DNA of 64,000 nt from Desulfuromonas sp. DDH964 (GCF_001611275.1 NZ_CP015080.1:2666001-2730000), one strand, 5' to 3'; shown: positions 14,838-25,273, counted from the first letter of the stretch. Notes: generated from the letters alone by a model not told the origin. Translations and numbers: made by a program.

Positions 14838-16097
14838 ATGCTTCATCAACCCCACAAGTGGCTGCTGCTCAAACTGTTCCTGGTCTGGCTTCTCCTCTCG
14901 CTGGTCATCGGCGGGCTGGTGCGCTACCTCGGCAACGTCCAGTTGGACAACCATGTCGTCAGCCAGGCCCGGTCGGAAACCGACAACTACGCGCTGGCGG
15001 TCGCCACCTATCTGGAAGCCCCCTCTCCCGAAGCCCTGACCCTCCTCGATCGCAAAATTCGGACATCCATCGAACAGGACAACCTGATCGTGGTCGAGTT
15101 TTACGACAGCGATGCGAGAAAGATTACCGAAGCGATCAAACCCTCGGCCCAGGCGATCGAGGAACAACTCCCCAAGCACGGGACAGGTTTTGCCGGTCGG
15201 GAGGGGACCTTGTGCGAAAAAATGACGCTCGGTCCGGAGACCTACCTGCGGGTCTTTGTCCCCATCCACCGCAAGGACGGTCGCCGGATCGGCTATCTGG
15301 AAGGAATCTACCGGGCCCCGGCAGAGATGGTGGCGCGGAGCAAGCAACAAATCTTCTGGTCCTTGCTCCTGGTCGTGCTGGTGATCTTCACCACCAGCCT
15401 GGTCCTCTATCCCCTGATCCTGCGTCTCAACCGCAAGCTGATCGATTATTCCCAACAGCTGGCACTGACCAATGTCGGCCTGCTAAAGGTCCTGGGCAAC
15501 GCTGTCGCTAAACGGGACAGCGATACCAACATTCACAACTACCGGGTCACCCTCTATTCGGTGCGGATCGGCGAACTGCTGGGGTTGCCCTCTGCCGCGA
15601 TGCAGGGACTGATCAAGGGCGCTTTTCTGCATGACCTGGGTAAAATCGCCATCAGCGACAACATCCTTCACAAAGCGGGACGCTTGACCGTCGCGGAGAT
15701 CGAGATCATGAAATCCCACGTCGACCACGGCGAAGATATCCTGCGGAGTTACGACTGGCTGCGCGACGGCATCGAGGTAACCCGCTGCCACCACGAAAAA
15801 TTCGACGGCAGCGGCTATCCCCAAGCCCTGAAGGGGGCAGCGATTCCCCTCAATGCCCGGATTTTTGCGGTTGCGGACGTCTTCGACGCCCTGACCTCCA
15901 AACGCCCTTACAAAGAGCCGTTCAGTTTCGAGACTGCGGTCGCAATCCTGTATGAATCCTCGGGGAGCCATTTCGACCCGGCGGTTTCGCAGCTGTTTCT
16001 CGACCACGCGGCCGCGCTCTATGCCGAAATCGGCAATAACGACGAAGTCTTTCTACAGGCCAAGCTCGAATCCTGCATCGCCACCTATTTCCACTAA
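14838..16097 (+). CDS. HD-GYP domain protein with periplasmic sensor region
   Basis: 419 residues. A first membrane helix (about 8-30), a periplasmic sensor region (about 31-170) and a second helix (about 172-195) precede a cytoplasmic HD-GYP domain. Key residues are seen in HDLGKIAI, HVDHGEDIL and HHEKFDGSGYP, and RPYKEPF follows. HD-GYP enzymes hydrolyse c-di-GMP, so this could oppose the GGDEF protein at 27995-29233. The ATG at 14838 is taken because the hydrophobic anchor begins there; the open frame to 14712 encodes unlikely sequence. The ribosome site is poor. Confidence 0.85.
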   Translation: MLHQPHKWLLLKLFLVWLLLSLVIGGLVRYLGNVQLDNHVVSQARSETDNYALAVATYLEAPSPEALTLLDRKIRTSIEQDNLIVVEFYDSDARKITEAIKPSAQAIEEQLPKHGTGFAGREGTLCEKMTLGPETYLRVFVPIHRKDGRRIGYLEGIYRAPAEMVARSKQQIFWSLLLVVLVIFTTSLVLYPLILRLNRKLIDYSQQLALTNVGLLKVLGNAVAKRDSDTNIHNYRVTLYSVRIGELLGLPSAAMQGLIKGAFLHDLGKIAISDNILHKAGRLTVAEIEIMKSHVDHGEDILRSYDWLRDGIEVTRCHHEKFDGSGYPQALKGAAIPLNARIFAVADVFDALTSKRPYKEPFSFETAVAILYESSGSHFDPAVSQLFLDHAAALYAEIGNNDEVFLQAKLESCIATYFH

Positions 16098-16124
16098 CCA
16101 CTCAGTCCCCAGGAGTCGCCCCCC

Positions 16125-16787
16125 ATGTTTCCACGCATTCTCGCCGTTCTAATTGCCGCCGCCTGGTTGTTGCCTTTCTCAGCCGCAGCCAAACCAGCTC
16201 CGCCGGAGGAGATGAACCAGATTTTCACCGACTTCATTCACACCGAGGAACGAATCGAAAAAGGGGAGTGGGACCAGGTTCGCCAATGGCTGGTGGAGTT
16301 GCAGGGCAAGCAGGCTTTTTTCGCCAGCCTGGAGCAGTCCGCTCCTGCAGCGACCATTTCCCACTTCCGCGACCGGCTTATGGCCCTGGAAAGTGCGCTG
16401 GGCGAACCCAGCAGCCTGGTGGTCCAGCAACGGTTTCTCGATCTTTACAACGGCCTGCTGGCGCTGATGGCCTGCTACGATTTCAAAGTTCACCCCCTGA
16501 TCTTCGCCTTGCAGAATGACTTCCGGGAAATGGACGCAGCGCTGAAGATTTGGAATTGGGCCAAGATCGACAGCGAAATCAAGGATATCGATGAGTTTTA
16601 TCCGCATTTTGAGGTTCTTTTGCGCGAGCGGGGAGTGCCCGGGAGCCTGAGCGAGGGGTTCAAAGAGGAGTTGATCCGTTTCAAGACGGCCAGATCGCAG
16701 GGGGACCGCCCCGAGACGCTAAGGAGCTTCGCCGCGTTGAACCAGCTCTTCTCGGTACAGTCCCATCGGTTGAACGCCGCGCCATAA
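16125..16787 (+). CDS. Secreted helical protein of unknown function
   Basis: 220 residues with a clear signal peptide (residues 1-22, cleavage-like SAAA-KP). The mature part is predicted mostly helical, with charged amphipathic stretches, only one cysteine and no CxxCH. It lies 27 bp after the HD-GYP gene with its own CAGGAG site, so the two are probably co-transcribed, and it may be a periplasmic partner of that sensor. Family not recognised. Confidence 0.7.
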   Translation: MFPRILAVLIAAAWLLPFSAAAKPAPPEEMNQIFTDFIHTEERIEKGEWDQVRQWLVELQGKQAFFASLEQSAPAATISHFRDRLMALESALGEPSSLVVQQRFLDLYNGLLALMACYDFKVHPLIFALQNDFREMDAALKIWNWAKIDSEIKDIDEFYPHFEVLLRERGVPGSLSEGFKEELIRFKTARSQGDRPETLRSFAALNQLFSVQSHRLNAAP

Positions 16788-16926
16788 GTCTTTCGCCGGA
16801 GGGCTGAAAGTTCGCTCCCCCGGCCCCCCGGGTGGGTAGAGTAGAGGGCAGGATTCACCCTGCCCTTTACTTTACCCTTTTCCCGTTTCGTTCATAGCTC
16901 GATTCCTTTTGGTACGCAGTTCAGCG

Positions 16927-18999
16927 TCATGCCAGCAGACTGCGAGCCGCGGCAACGATCGCCGCGGCAGAAATACCAAGCTTCTCCAGGTTGACCGCGC
17001 CGGGAGCCGAGGCGCCGAAACGGTCGATGCCGATCACCTGGCCGCCGGGGCCGACATAGCGCTCCCAGCCGAAGCTGGCCGCGGCCTCGATGGCGATCCG
17101 GGCGCTGACCTGGGGTGGCAGGACCTGGTCGCGGTAGTCCTGCGGCTGGGCAGCGAAGAGTTCCCAGGAGGGGAGGCTCACCACCCGCACCCGCCAGCCT
17201 TCCTCGGTCAACCGTTCCCGGGCAGCAAGCGCGGTATGCACCTCCGAACCGCTGGCGATCAGGATCAGATCGGCGGCCTCCGGCCCCGGCGGGTCGAGCA
17301 GCACATAGCCGCCCCGGGCCAGCCCGCTGGCCGGGGCCACCTGTCCGCGGTCGAGAATCGGCAGGTCCTGCCGGGAAAAGACCAGGGCCACCGGGCCGTC
17401 GTCAATGCGCATCGCCACCCGCCAGGCCTCGGCGACCTCGTTGCCATCGGCGGGGCGGATGACCGTCAGGTTCGGCATCGCCCGCAGGCTGGCCAGTTGC
17501 TCGATCGGCTGATGGGTCGGGCCGTCCTCGCCAAGGGCAACGGAGTCGTGGGTGAAGACGTACTTGACGGGAAGGCGGCTGAGCGCCGCCAGCCGCAGGG
17601 AGGGGCGCAGGTAATCGGAGAAGATGAAGAAGGTGGCGCCGAAGGGGCGGATGCCGCCGTGGGCCGCCATGCCGTTGAGGATGCCGCCCATGGCATGTTC
17701 GCGCACGCCGAAAGCGATATTGGCGCCGCGGTAGCTCCACTCCCCGCCGGGCGAGCCTTCGACGCTGTCGTCGCCGGAGCCCGGGGCCTGAAAGCTGCCC
17801 CGCCCTTTCAGGGCGGTCTTGGTCGAGGGGTCGAGGTCCGCCGAGCCGCCGATCAGGTTGCCGACCTTGCGGGCGATGGCATTGAGCACTTCGCCGCCGG
17901 CCGAGCGGGTGGCGATTGGCTTGTGGTCGGCCGCGAAGACCGGGATCTCCTCGTCCCACCCCGGCGGCAGCTCGCCGGCCTGGTAGCGCCGCCACTCGGC
18001 CATTGCGGCGGGATACGCCTGGGCATAGGCGCCGAGCAGATCGTCCCACTTGCGCTCCAGCAACCGGCCGGTGTCGACCAACTGGCGGAAACGGGCCAAG
18101 GCTTCGGGGGGGATGTGAAAGGCCGGTTTAAGCGGCCAGCCAAGGTGGTGCTTGGTCGCCGCGACCTCTTCCGCTCCGAGAGGGGAGCCATGGGCCTCAC
18201 AGCTGTCCTGTTTGTGGGGACTGCCGAAGCCGATATGGGTGCGGACCCGCAGCAGCGACGGACGGGAGGTCTCGGCCTTGGCGGCGGCAAGGGCCTGGTC
18301 GATCGCTGCGACATCATTGCCGTCGGCGACATCGAGAACCTGCCAGCCGCAGGCGGCGAAGCGTACCCCGACGTCCTCCGTAAAGGTGATGCGGGTGCCC
18401 GCGGCCAGCGAAATCAGGTTGTCGTCGTAGAGGAGGATCAACTTGCCGAGACCCAGATGCCCGGCCAGTGAAACGGCCTCGGCGGCGACCCCCTCCATCA
18501 GGTCACCGTCACTGCACAGCCCGTAGGTAAAATGATTGACCAGGGGCAGACCGTCCCTGTTGAAGCGGGCGGCGAGCCAGGCCTCGGCCATGGCCAGGCC
18601 AACGGCGTTGGCGACCCCCTGGCCGAGGGGGCCGGTGGTGACCTCGACACCGGGGGTTTCGCCCCGCTCGGGATGCCCCGGAGCGCGGCTTCCCCATTGC
18701 CGGAAGTGCTTGATCTGCTCCAGGGGCAGATCGTAGCCGGCGAGGTGCAGCAGGGCGTAGAGGAGGGCGCTGCCGTGGCCGGCGCTGAGGACGAAGCGGT
18801 CGCGGTCGGGCCAGGCGGGGTTTTGCGGGTTGCAGCGCAGGTGCCGGGTCCACAGGGTATAGGCGATGGCGGCCGCGCCCATGGGCAGGCCGGGATGCCC
18901 CGAATCGGCCTTTTCGACCATGTCGACGGCGAGCATGCGAAGGGTGTTGATACAGAGGGTATCGAGATCGTTGCGGGAATCGATGGCCTGTTCCGTCAT
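16927..18999 (-). CDS. tkt: Transketolase
   Basis: 690 residues, normal length. Thiamine-diphosphate enzyme of the non-oxidative pentose phosphate pathway that moves two-carbon units between sugar phosphates. The TPP/metal segment is [13 protein letters not shown] with following DDN; the N-terminal [10 protein letters not shown] and the central [11 protein letters not shown] are also diagnostic. GGAG precedes the ATG. The upstream sugar-kinase gene overlaps its start by 4 bp, so they form an operon for sugar phosphate supply. Confidence 0.97.
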   Translation of the reverse strand: MTEQAIDSRNDLDTLCINTLRMLAVDMVEKADSGHPGLPMGAAAIAYTLWTRHLRCNPQNPAWPDRDRFVLSAGHGSALLYALLHLAGYDLPLEQIKHFRQWGSRAPGHPERGETPGVEVTTGPLGQGVANAVGLAMAEAWLAARFNRDGLPLVNHFTYGLCSDGDLMEGVAAEAVSLAGHLGLGKLILLYDDNLISLAAGTRITFTEDVGVRFAACGWQVLDVADGNDVAAIDQALAAAKAETSRPSLLRVRTHIGFGSPHKQDSCEAHGSPLGAEEVAATKHHLGWPLKPAFHIPPEALARFRQLVDTGRLLERKWDDLLGAYAQAYPAAMAEWRRYQAGELPPGWDEEIPVFAADHKPIATRSAGGEVLNAIARKVGNLIGGSADLDPSTKTALKGRGSFQAPGSGDDSVEGSPGGEWSYRGANIAFGVREHAMGGILNGMAAHGGIRPFGATFFIFSDYLRPSLRLAALSRLPVKYVFTHDSVALGEDGPTHQPIEQLASLRAMPNLTVIRPADGNEVAEAWRVAMRIDDGPVALVFSRQDLPILDRGQVAPASGLARGGYVLLDPPGPEAADLILIASGSEVHTALAARERLTEEGWRVRVVSLPSWELFAAQPQDYRDQVLPPQVSARIAIEAAASFGWERYVGPGGQVIGIDRFGASAPGAVNLEKLGISAAAIVAAARSLLA

Positions 19000-19976
19000 G
19001 CCGCTGCTCCTTTTTCCTGACTCTGGTTCAAGGCCACGGCGGCGGCGCCGATCACTCCGGCATCGCTGCCAAGAGCGGTCGCCACGACCTCCAGACCTTC
19101 TCCGGCGACGGCCAGGGCCCGTTGCCGGATCCCCTGATCGATCCTTGCGACCAGTTCGGGCAGGCCATCAATCACCCCCCCGCCGAGAATCAGACGCCGG
19201 GGATTGAAGGCGTTGACCAGACCGACACAACCGGCGATCAGCGCCAAGGTGACTTCATCGACAATCCTGCGGGCCAGCGGGTCGCCGGCGCGCAGGCCGG
19301 CCGCGACGATCGCCGCGCTCAACTCTTCCCCCTGATCCGCGGCGAGCTGGCGCAAAACGGCGCCGGCGCCGGGATCGGCGAGAACCGCCTCCCGGGCGCG
19401 CCGGGCGATGGCCCAGCCACCGGCCAGGGCCTCGAAGCAGCCGCGGTTATCACAATGGCAGGGAGGACCATGGAGATCGACGGTCATGTGCCCGATCTCC
19501 CCGGCACTGTTGCTGCTCCCGGCCAGGATCCGGCCGTCGCTGACGATGCCACCGCCGATGCCGGTCCCGACGAAGAGGCAAACCAGGTCGGCACAGCCCT
19601 GGCCGGCGCCGAACCGCCATTCCGCCCAGGTGGCGGCCCGCACGTCGTTGACCAGCACCACCGGCAGCTGGAGCTCCCTTTGCAACTCGGCCTGCAGCGG
19701 CACATCGTGCCAGCCGAGGTTGGGGGCAAAGCGAACCACGCCGTCGGCGGCGCGGACCTGCCCGGCAACCCCGACGCCGAGGCCGGCCGGCGTTGTAGGC
19801 GCCGCTTCCTGCAGGTCCCGGCACGCCTCGACAATCTGGTCCCGGACCCGCCCGGGTCCGCCATCAGCATCGGTCGACAGGCGTCGGTCCGCCAGGATGC
19901 GGCCATCGCCGGCGACCAACGCCAGCTTGATCTTGGTTCCCCCCAGGTCGACCCCGAGGGTGCACGGTTCAGCCAT
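18996..19976 (-). CDS. ROK-family sugar kinase (glucokinase type)
   Basis: 326 residues from the ATG at 19976. The phosphate-binding [12 protein letters not shown] is at the N terminus. The ROK zinc site is intact: [26 protein letters not shown] contains the His and the CxCxxxxGC cysteines. The catalytic Asp sits in [12 protein letters not shown]. Probably phosphorylates glucose or a related hexose with ATP. GAGGAG lies 6 nt upstream of the chosen ATG; a second ATG lies one codon upstream but too close to it. Confidence 0.9.
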   Translation of the reverse strand: MAEPCTLGVDLGGTKIKLALVAGDGRILADRRLSTDADGGPGRVRDQIVEACRDLQEAAPTTPAGLGVGVAGQVRAADGVVRFAPNLGWHDVPLQAELQRELQLPVVLVNDVRAATWAEWRFGAGQGCADLVCLFVGTGIGGGIVSDGRILAGSSNSAGEIGHMTVDLHGPPCHCDNRGCFEALAGGWAIARRAREAVLADPGAGAVLRQLAADQGEELSAAIVAAGLRAGDPLARRIVDEVTLALIAGCVGLVNAFNPRRLILGGGVIDGLPELVARIDQGIRQRALAVAGEGLEVVATALGSDAGVIGAAAVALNQSQEKGAAA

Positions 19977-20293
19977 CATAAGCTCCTCATGGTTGCTGCC
20001 GGCGGTCGCCGCTGCCGACGTTCCGCTGCCGGAAAAAGTTGAAACCGGACCCGCGAGAGGATTCATCCTTCGGCAGTCCGGTCGATTGGTGTTGTGGCGG
20101 GTTCGTCGTCCGGCAGCTTGGGTGGCAACGGGAATGCACGTTCAAACCTTTCGTTCCATTACCCGCCATCAATTGTAGTGCAACTCGCCGCTCCCGCAAG
20201 CCGGACCGCCCCATTCTTCCCGCTTATCCATCACCTGTGTGCCCCATGGCAGTCATCAGGACGCTGGCTCAACCAGAGGAAAAAGTGGGAAGG

Positions 20294-20321
20294 CTAACAC
20301 AACCCTAACAATCCGCTAGTA
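20294..20321 (+). promoter_or_regulatory. Pho-box-like triple direct repeat upstream of the phosphate transporter
   Basis: CTAACA at 20294-20299 and 20305-20310, and CTAGTA at 20316-20321, repeat with exact 11-bp spacing. That is the period of PhoB half-sites. It lies 190 bp before the transporter start; the rest of the 534-bp gap 19977-20510 shows nothing else certain. Confidence 0.5.
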
Positions 20322-20510
20322 AAAGCATGCCGGTTTTTAAATCTGGTGTTTTGAGGGTCGCCAAGAGCGGCCATGCCTGTTATTTTAGCGAGGCGGCCCC
20401 GTCGGCCTGGAAGCTCCCTGCCAGCCCGGACCATCCCCACAACCAGGTCGAGTGCCACCCCGGTAACAAGGGCGCTCACATTTGCAACGACGCAATGGAG
20501 ATGAACGCAT

Positions 20511-22754
20511 ATGAGCATTGAATTATGGATGGTCGGAGTCGGCATCCTCGGCCTCTTTTCGATTTTCGCAATCTTCGTCGGCGTCAGCAACGACGCCGTC
20601 AACTTCCTCAACTCCTCCATCGGCTCCCGGGTTGCGCCCCGGACCGTCATCCTCACCGTCGCGGGGCTCGGCATCATGGCCGGGGTGACCTTCTCCAGCG
20701 GCATGATGGAGGTCGCCCGCAAGGGGATCTTCAATCCGCAGTTCTTCACCATGCCGGAGCTGTTGACCATCTTCCTCGCGGTGATGCTGGCCAACGTCAT
20801 CCTCCTCGACCTCTTCAATACCTACGGCCTGCCGACCTCGACCACCGTTTCCATTGTCTTCGAGCTCCTTGGTGCCGCCGTCGCGGTCTCCGTGCTGAAG
20901 ATCGTCCAGAGCGGCGACAGCCTGGTAACTGTCGTTAACTACATCAACTCCGCCAAGGCGATCACCATCATCATGGGGATCCTGCTCTCGGTGGTAATCG
21001 CCTTTGTCAGCGGCGCCGTGGTCCAGTTCTTCACCCGGCTCCTCTTCACTTTCGATTATCGCCAGCGCATGAAACGCTATGGGGCGCTCTGGGGCGGCCT
21101 GGCCCTGGCTTCGATCACCTACTTCATCCTCGTCAAGGGGGCCAAGGGGGCCGCCTTCATTACCCCGGCGACGGTGGCCTGGATCAACGGCAACGTCTTT
21201 ACCCTGCAGCTGATCATCTTCGCCGTCTCCGTGGTGGTGCTGGCGGTGCTGCAGGCATTCAAGGTCAACATCCTCAAGCCGATCGTGCTGATCGGCACCT
21301 TCGCCCTGGCAATGGCCTTTTCCGCCAACGACCTCGTCAATTTCATCGGCGTCCCCCTCGCCGGGCTGCAGGCCTACAAGGCGGCCCTGGCGAGCGCCAA
21401 CCCCCTCACCGTCCCCATGGGCGCCCTGGCGCAGAAGGTCCAGACCGAAACGGCGCTGCTCCTCCTTTCCGGGCTGATCATGGTGGTGACCCTGTGCCTG
21501 TCGAAGAAAGCGCGCACCGTCACCGAGACCGAGATCAGCCTTGCCCAGCAGGAAGAGGGGCAGGAGCGTTTCGAGTCGATTTTCCTCTCGCGCTCCATCG
21601 TGCGCCTGGTCCTTGGCATCTTCGATATGGCCCGCGCCGTCATCCCGGCCCCGCTGCGACTGTTTGTCCACCGCCGCCTCGACCCGGCGCTGGCCCCCCT
21701 GGCCGTGGGCGGGGGCGAGCGCCCATCCTTCGACCTGCTGCGCGCCGCCGTCAACCTGATGGTGGCGAGCGCCGTGGTCTCCTACGCCACCGCCAACAAG
21801 CTCCCCCTCTCCACCACCTATGTCACCTTCATGGTCGCCATGGGAAGCTCCTTCTCCGACCGCGCCTGGGGCCGGGAGAGCGCCGTCTACCGTGTCACCG
21901 GCGTATTGACGGTCATCGGTGGCTGGTTTCTCACCGCGGTCGCCGCCTTCATCTTTGCCGGCCTCTTCGCCGCTATCATCTTCTACGGCCAGGCCTTTGG
22001 CGTCCTGCTGCTGATCGTCCTAACGGTGGTGATGGTGCGCAATGCCCACCGCAAGCACCGCACCCTCACCGAGGAAGCGCAGAAGGAGAAGATCTTCAAC
22101 CTCAAGTCGGTCGAGGACCCGAGCGGCGCGATCGCCACCACCTTCGAGCACATGAGCCTCTTCCTCGGCGAGATCCGCACTTCCCTCGACCTCGCCCTCG
22201 ACGCGCTCTTCCGCCAGCGGATCGACCTTTTGACCGTGGAGCGCAGGAAGATGAACAAGGTGCAGAGCTGGACCAACATCATCAGCGCCAACATCTTCAA
22301 GGCGATGCGCATCCTCGACCAAAAAGGGATGACCGTCTCCTACCGCTATGCCCAGGCGATCCGGCGCCTGCAGAAGTTCAATGACGGCTACCGCGACATC
22401 GTGCTGCGCGGCTATACCCATGTCGGCAACCACCACAAGGGGCTGTTGCCGGAGCAGGTCGAGGAGCTGGAGCAGGTGCGCCGGCAGCTCCACGATATCC
22501 TGGTCGAGGTGGAAGCAACCTTCAACCGCCGGCAGCCCGCCGACATTGCCGGGCTGCACGAGAAGGACAGCCGGCTGCGCGCCCTCGCCGCCGAGCTCAA
22601 CGAGCGCCAGGCCGCGCGGATCAAGGACAATACCTCCAAGACTCGCCTCAGCATCCTCTACTACGGCATCATCGGCAATGCCATGATGCTCAGCAAGCAG
22701 AGCATGGAGTTGCTGGAGATCTTTGCGACCTCCTTCAGCAAGGTTGATAAATAA
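20511..22754 (+). CDS. pit: PiT-family inorganic phosphate transporter with C-terminal PhoU-like domain
   Basis: 747 residues. The two PHO4 signatures are present: GVSNDAVNFLNSSIGSR near residue 25 and SANDLVNFIGVPLAG near 270. A later ATANKLPLSTTYV repeats the first. About ten or more membrane helices cover residues 1-530. The last 200 residues are a soluble helical PhoU/DUF47-like region. It imports phosphate with protons or sodium. GGAG precedes the ATG. The Pho-box-like repeat upstream suggests induction by phosphate limitation, unusual for constitutive PiT systems of enterics. Confidence 0.92.
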   Translation: MSIELWMVGVGILGLFSIFAIFVGVSNDAVNFLNSSIGSRVAPRTVILTVAGLGIMAGVTFSSGMMEVARKGIFNPQFFTMPELLTIFLAVMLANVILLDLFNTYGLPTSTTVSIVFELLGAAVAVSVLKIVQSGDSLVTVVNYINSAKAITIIMGILLSVVIAFVSGAVVQFFTRLLFTFDYRQRMKRYGALWGGLALASITYFILVKGAKGAAFITPATVAWINGNVFTLQLIIFAVSVVVLAVLQAFKVNILKPIVLIGTFALAMAFSANDLVNFIGVPLAGLQAYKAALASANPLTVPMGALAQKVQTETALLLLSGLIMVVTLCLSKKARTVTETEISLAQQEEGQERFESIFLSRSIVRLVLGIFDMARAVIPAPLRLFVHRRLDPALAPLAVGGGERPSFDLLRAAVNLMVASAVVSYATANKLPLSTTYVTFMVAMGSSFSDRAWGRESAVYRVTGVLTVIGGWFLTAVAAFIFAGLFAAIIFYGQAFGVLLLIVLTVVMVRNAHRKHRTLTEEAQKEKIFNLKSVEDPSGAIATTFEHMSLFLGEIRTSLDLALDALFRQRIDLLTVERRKMNKVQSWTNIISANIFKAMRILDQKGMTVSYRYAQAIRRLQKFNDGYRDIVLRGYTHVGNHHKGLLPEQVEELEQVRRQLHDILVEVEATFNRRQPADIAGLHEKDSRLRALAAELNERQAARIKDNTSKTRLSILYYGIIGNAMMLSKQSMELLEIFATSFSKVDK

Positions 22755-22778
22755 CGAAATCCGGCAGTCGTTGCATGC

Positions 22779-22812
22779 AAAAGAGCCGGTCCCTCAAGGG
22801 GCCGGCTCTTTT
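22779..22812. terminator. Bidirectional rho-independent terminator
   Basis: AAAAGAGCCGGTCCC (22779-22793) pairs with GGGGCCGGCTCTTTT (22798-22812) with one T-G pair and a 4-nt loop. A-run and T-run flank the stem, so it serves both the transporter and the leftward gene ending at 22835. Confidence 0.9.
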
Positions 22813-22834
22813 GCTTTGCTGTGACGGGGAGGGG

Positions 22835-23506
22835 CTAGCGGAAAATCCGGCCAACCAGGCTGGCTGCCGACTCGAGCACCTTGAGGAGCGCTTCGCCGAC
22901 GGGATCACTCTCCGGTTCTTCTGCCAGCGGTAACGACGGGCGCACCCTGGCGGCGCCGGCGGCAATCTCCTCGCGGCGCTGCTGCAGCCGCTGTTGCGCG
23001 CGCAGTTCCCCGCCGGCCCGTTTCCACTCCATCAGGTGGATCAGCTCGCCATTGTCGAGCCAGACCCCGTGCGCCTTGCACTGGTCCATCACCACGCCGC
23101 TGGTGGCGCCGAAGTTGACCCGGTTCATGAACTTGCGGCACTCGGGGCACCTGACGTAACGCACGCCGCGGTCCCTGCTCGCCCGCTGCTGGTTGATATT
23201 GACGATCTCCTGGAAGTTGACGACGAAGGCGGGGGCGACGGTTGCATCGAGAAAGGCCTGAACCTCGCCGGGATCGAAGAAGAGCCCGTAGCAGGTGGCG
23301 CAGCGCTCGACAGCGAAGGAACCGTCCTGTCCCAGACGGATCGTCGTCATCGCCGTTTCGCAGTCGGGACAGATGCGTTGCGACAGTTCATGGGTTTCGG
23401 CGAAGCGTCGCATCCCGAGGACGTCGAGGTCGTTGCGGGTGCCGCAGTAGCTGCAGAAGGCGGTGTTGACCGGCAGTGGCGCGGAACAGCTGGTGCACAG
23501 GGCCAT
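22835..23506 (-). CDS. Zinc-ribbon (TFIIB-type) domain protein
   Basis: 223 residues with three zinc ribbons: CTSCSAPL...CSYCG (residues about 4-21), CPDCETAM...CATCYGLF (about 46-73), and CPECRKFM...CKAHGVWLDNGEL (about 120-155), the last two of the zf-TFIIB type. The C-terminal third is charged and helical, ending with a short hydrophobic stretch. Function unknown. It follows the SPFH gene by 10 bp in the same direction, so the two are probably co-expressed; zinc-ribbon proteins are often encoded beside YdjI-type SPFH proteins. Confidence 0.85.
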   Translation of the reverse strand: MALCTSCSAPLPVNTAFCSYCGTRNDLDVLGMRRFAETHELSQRICPDCETAMTTIRLGQDGSFAVERCATCYGLFFDPGEVQAFLDATVAPAFVVNFQEIVNINQQRASRDRGVRYVRCPECRKFMNRVNFGATSGVVMDQCKAHGVWLDNGELIHLMEWKRAGGELRAQQRLQQRREEIAAGAARVRPSLPLAEEPESDPVGEALLKVLESAASLVGRIFR

Positions 23507-23516
23507 GGGAGCAACC

Positions 23517-24536
23517 TTACAACGTATCGAGGATCTGCTGGCGCTTGGCCGCGTACTCCTCGTCGGTGATCAACGCCTCGGCGTGGAGCTTTTTCAGCTT
23601 GGCCAGCTTCGCGGCCGGATCGGCCGCTGCGGGAGTCGGTGCCGCCGGCGCGGCAGACCCGGCAGCCATCGACTGGGCCAGGGTCTGCCCCATGCCGAGC
23701 CCGGCGCCGAGCCCCATCCCCATGCCGGCGCCGCCCCCTTCGTTGCGGGCAGCCTCGCGCAGCGCCTCGAGGCGCTGCAGCTCGGCGAAATCGACGCCGA
23801 CCTCCTTGAGCGCGCGGGCTTCGGCGGCGAGATCGGCGATGCGCCCGATGCGCCGCACCGTTTCATCGTCAAAGGTCGTCCCCTCGATGCGGAAGTCACT
23901 CACTTCGAAACCGAGCTGGGCAAAATCGGCGCTCAGCCGCGGCGCCAGCGATGCCGCGATCTCTTCGCGCTGGGCATCGATCTCGGTGAAGGGGAGGCTC
24001 AACTCGGCGATATGGTCACTGATCGACTGCACCAGCCGTTCGGCCATGATGCTGCGGAAATCACCGCTGGTGAAGTTGCGGTGGCCACCGACGACGTTGA
24101 CGAAGAAGTCGCGTGGCTCGACAATCCGATAGCTGAAGTTGCCAAAAGCCTTGACCGTCACCGGGATGCCGTATTTCGGGTCCTCGTACTTGATCGGCGC
24201 CAGCGTCCCCCACTTCTGGTTGAGGATGCGGGTAGTGCGGAAGAAGTAGATACCGACCTTGTGCTCGCTCTCAAAGGACTGCATCACCTTCCTGATCGTC
24301 GTCCAGAAGGGGATGTTGGCGGTGGCCAGCTCGACCAGGCACGGTTCGGTGAGCAGGGCGTGAATTTTCCCCTCGTAGACAAAGATGCATCCCTGGCCGG
24401 GATTGACGATCAGTTTCGAGGCGTTCTTGATCTCGTCGCCGTTGTCCCCCCACTGGTAAAAGAGGAGGTCGGGACCGGGGTCACGCCACTCGATGACCGA
24501 GCGCAGCTGCCGTTTGATGCCGTCGAGGATGTCCAT
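23517..24536 (-). CDS. SPFH-domain protein with C-terminal SHOCT motif (virion core/YdjI-like)
   Basis: 339 residues. Residues about 35-225 form an SPFH/Band7-like domain (VNPGQGCIFVYEGKIHALL, GIYFFRTTRILNQKWGT). A Gly/Met/Ala-rich segment follows (about 260-300), then a SHOCT helix pair, LAKLKKLHAEALITDEEYAAKRQQIL. Such proteins bind membranes and have been tied to envelope stress, but no reaction is known. GGAGGA precedes the ATG. Confidence 0.85.
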   Translation of the reverse strand: MDILDGIKRQLRSVIEWRDPGPDLLFYQWGDNGDEIKNASKLIVNPGQGCIFVYEGKIHALLTEPCLVELATANIPFWTTIRKVMQSFESEHKVGIYFFRTTRILNQKWGTLAPIKYEDPKYGIPVTVKAFGNFSYRIVEPRDFFVNVVGGHRNFTSGDFRSIMAERLVQSISDHIAELSLPFTEIDAQREEIAASLAPRLSADFAQLGFEVSDFRIEGTTFDDETVRRIGRIADLAAEARALKEVGVDFAELQRLEALREAARNEGGGAGMGMGLGAGLGMGQTLAQSMAAGSAAPAAPTPAAADPAAKLAKLKKLHAEALITDEEYAAKRQQILDTL

Positions 24537-24558
24537 GGGTTCCTCCTTGAAAGACGTT

Positions 24559-24595
24559 GGGACCGATAGGTCCTATAAGACCTATTGGACCTATA
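24559..24595. repeat. Degenerate palindromic AGGTCC repeats, copy 1
   Basis: A 37-bp stretch made of alternating AGGTCC/GGACCT-like units separated by TATA steps, just upstream of the SPFH gene. A similar stretch lies 650 bp away at 25241-25273. Confidence 0.6.
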
Positions 24596-24645
24596 CAAAA
24601 TTATCTTTTGGGAATCGGGGCTTTTTGCTGCCCCGAGCATCACCG

Positions 24646-25224
24646 TTAGCGGCCGCGGCCATTGTAGATCGGGCCGCCGGCGGCCTGGTAGGCCTGCAAC
24701 AGCGCGATAGCGGTCGGGCGCAGCACGTCGCGCTCGACGGCGATGCCGCGCCGTTGCAGACCGCCGATCCAGTCAGCCGGTTTTTCCCCCTCGTCGAAGC
24801 CGAGGGCGCGGGCATCGCCGTCGCCAGCCCCGCAGACCAGACGCTGCACTCCCGACCAGGGGATGGCGCCGAGACACATGGCGCAGGGTTCGCAGCTGCT
24901 GACCAGCTCGCAGGCGGGCCGACCGGAAGCGCCGAGATCAAAGGTACCCACCACCTGCTGGGCCAGCATCAGGGCGACGATCTCGGCGTGCAGTACCGAG
25001 GAGCCGGCGGCGAGGACCATGTTCACCCCCGGCGCGATCAGTTCGCCGCTGGCGGAATCGAAGACCGCCGCGGCAAAGGGGCCGCCACCGAAGGCAATGT
25101 TCTGCCGCGCCAGTTCCAGCACCAGGCGCATCCGCGCCTCGGAATCGGGCAGCCGGGCCGGGAACTCGGCAACGCAGAGCTCAACCCAGGCCGGCAGGGT
25201 GATGATCATGTGGGGGGTGGTCAT
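24646..25224 (-). CDS. Nucleoside/guanine deaminase-like cytidine deaminase-fold protein
   Basis: 192 residues. Zinc-dependent deaminase fold with HAE (VLHAEIVAL) and PCxxC (SSCEPCAMCLGAIPWSG) motifs, the order seen in guanine deaminase and tRNA adenosine deaminase families. The IPWSG after PCxxC is closer to guanine or nucleoside deaminases than to TadA. It hydrolyses an amino group from a purine or pyrimidine; the substrate is uncertain. Flanked on both sides by AGGTCC repeats. Confidence 0.85.
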   Translation of the reverse strand: MTTPHMIITLPAWVELCVAEFPARLPDSEARMRLVLELARQNIAFGGGPFAAAVFDSASGELIAPGVNMVLAAGSSVLHAEIVALMLAQQVVGTFDLGASGRPACELVSSCEPCAMCLGAIPWSGVQRLVCGAGDGDARALGFDEGEKPADWIGGLQRRGIAVERDVLRPTAIALLQAYQAAGGPIYNGRGR

Positions 25225-25240
25225 TTAGCGCCTTTGATGA

Positions 25241-25273
25241 TTGGTCCTATAGGTCCCACAGGACTCAGGGACC
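25241..25273. repeat. Degenerate palindromic AGGTCC repeats, copy 2, interrupted by IS630
   Basis: GGTCCTATAGGTCCC, then GGACT and GGGACC units, of the same type as 24559-24595. The IS630 element begins at the TA immediately after. Confidence 0.55.

Noticed and set aside
20327..20521. 64-codon frame upstream of the phosphate transporter
   Set aside because: No ribosome site, no recognisable similarity, and it runs into the transporter start; the stretch is better explained as a control region.
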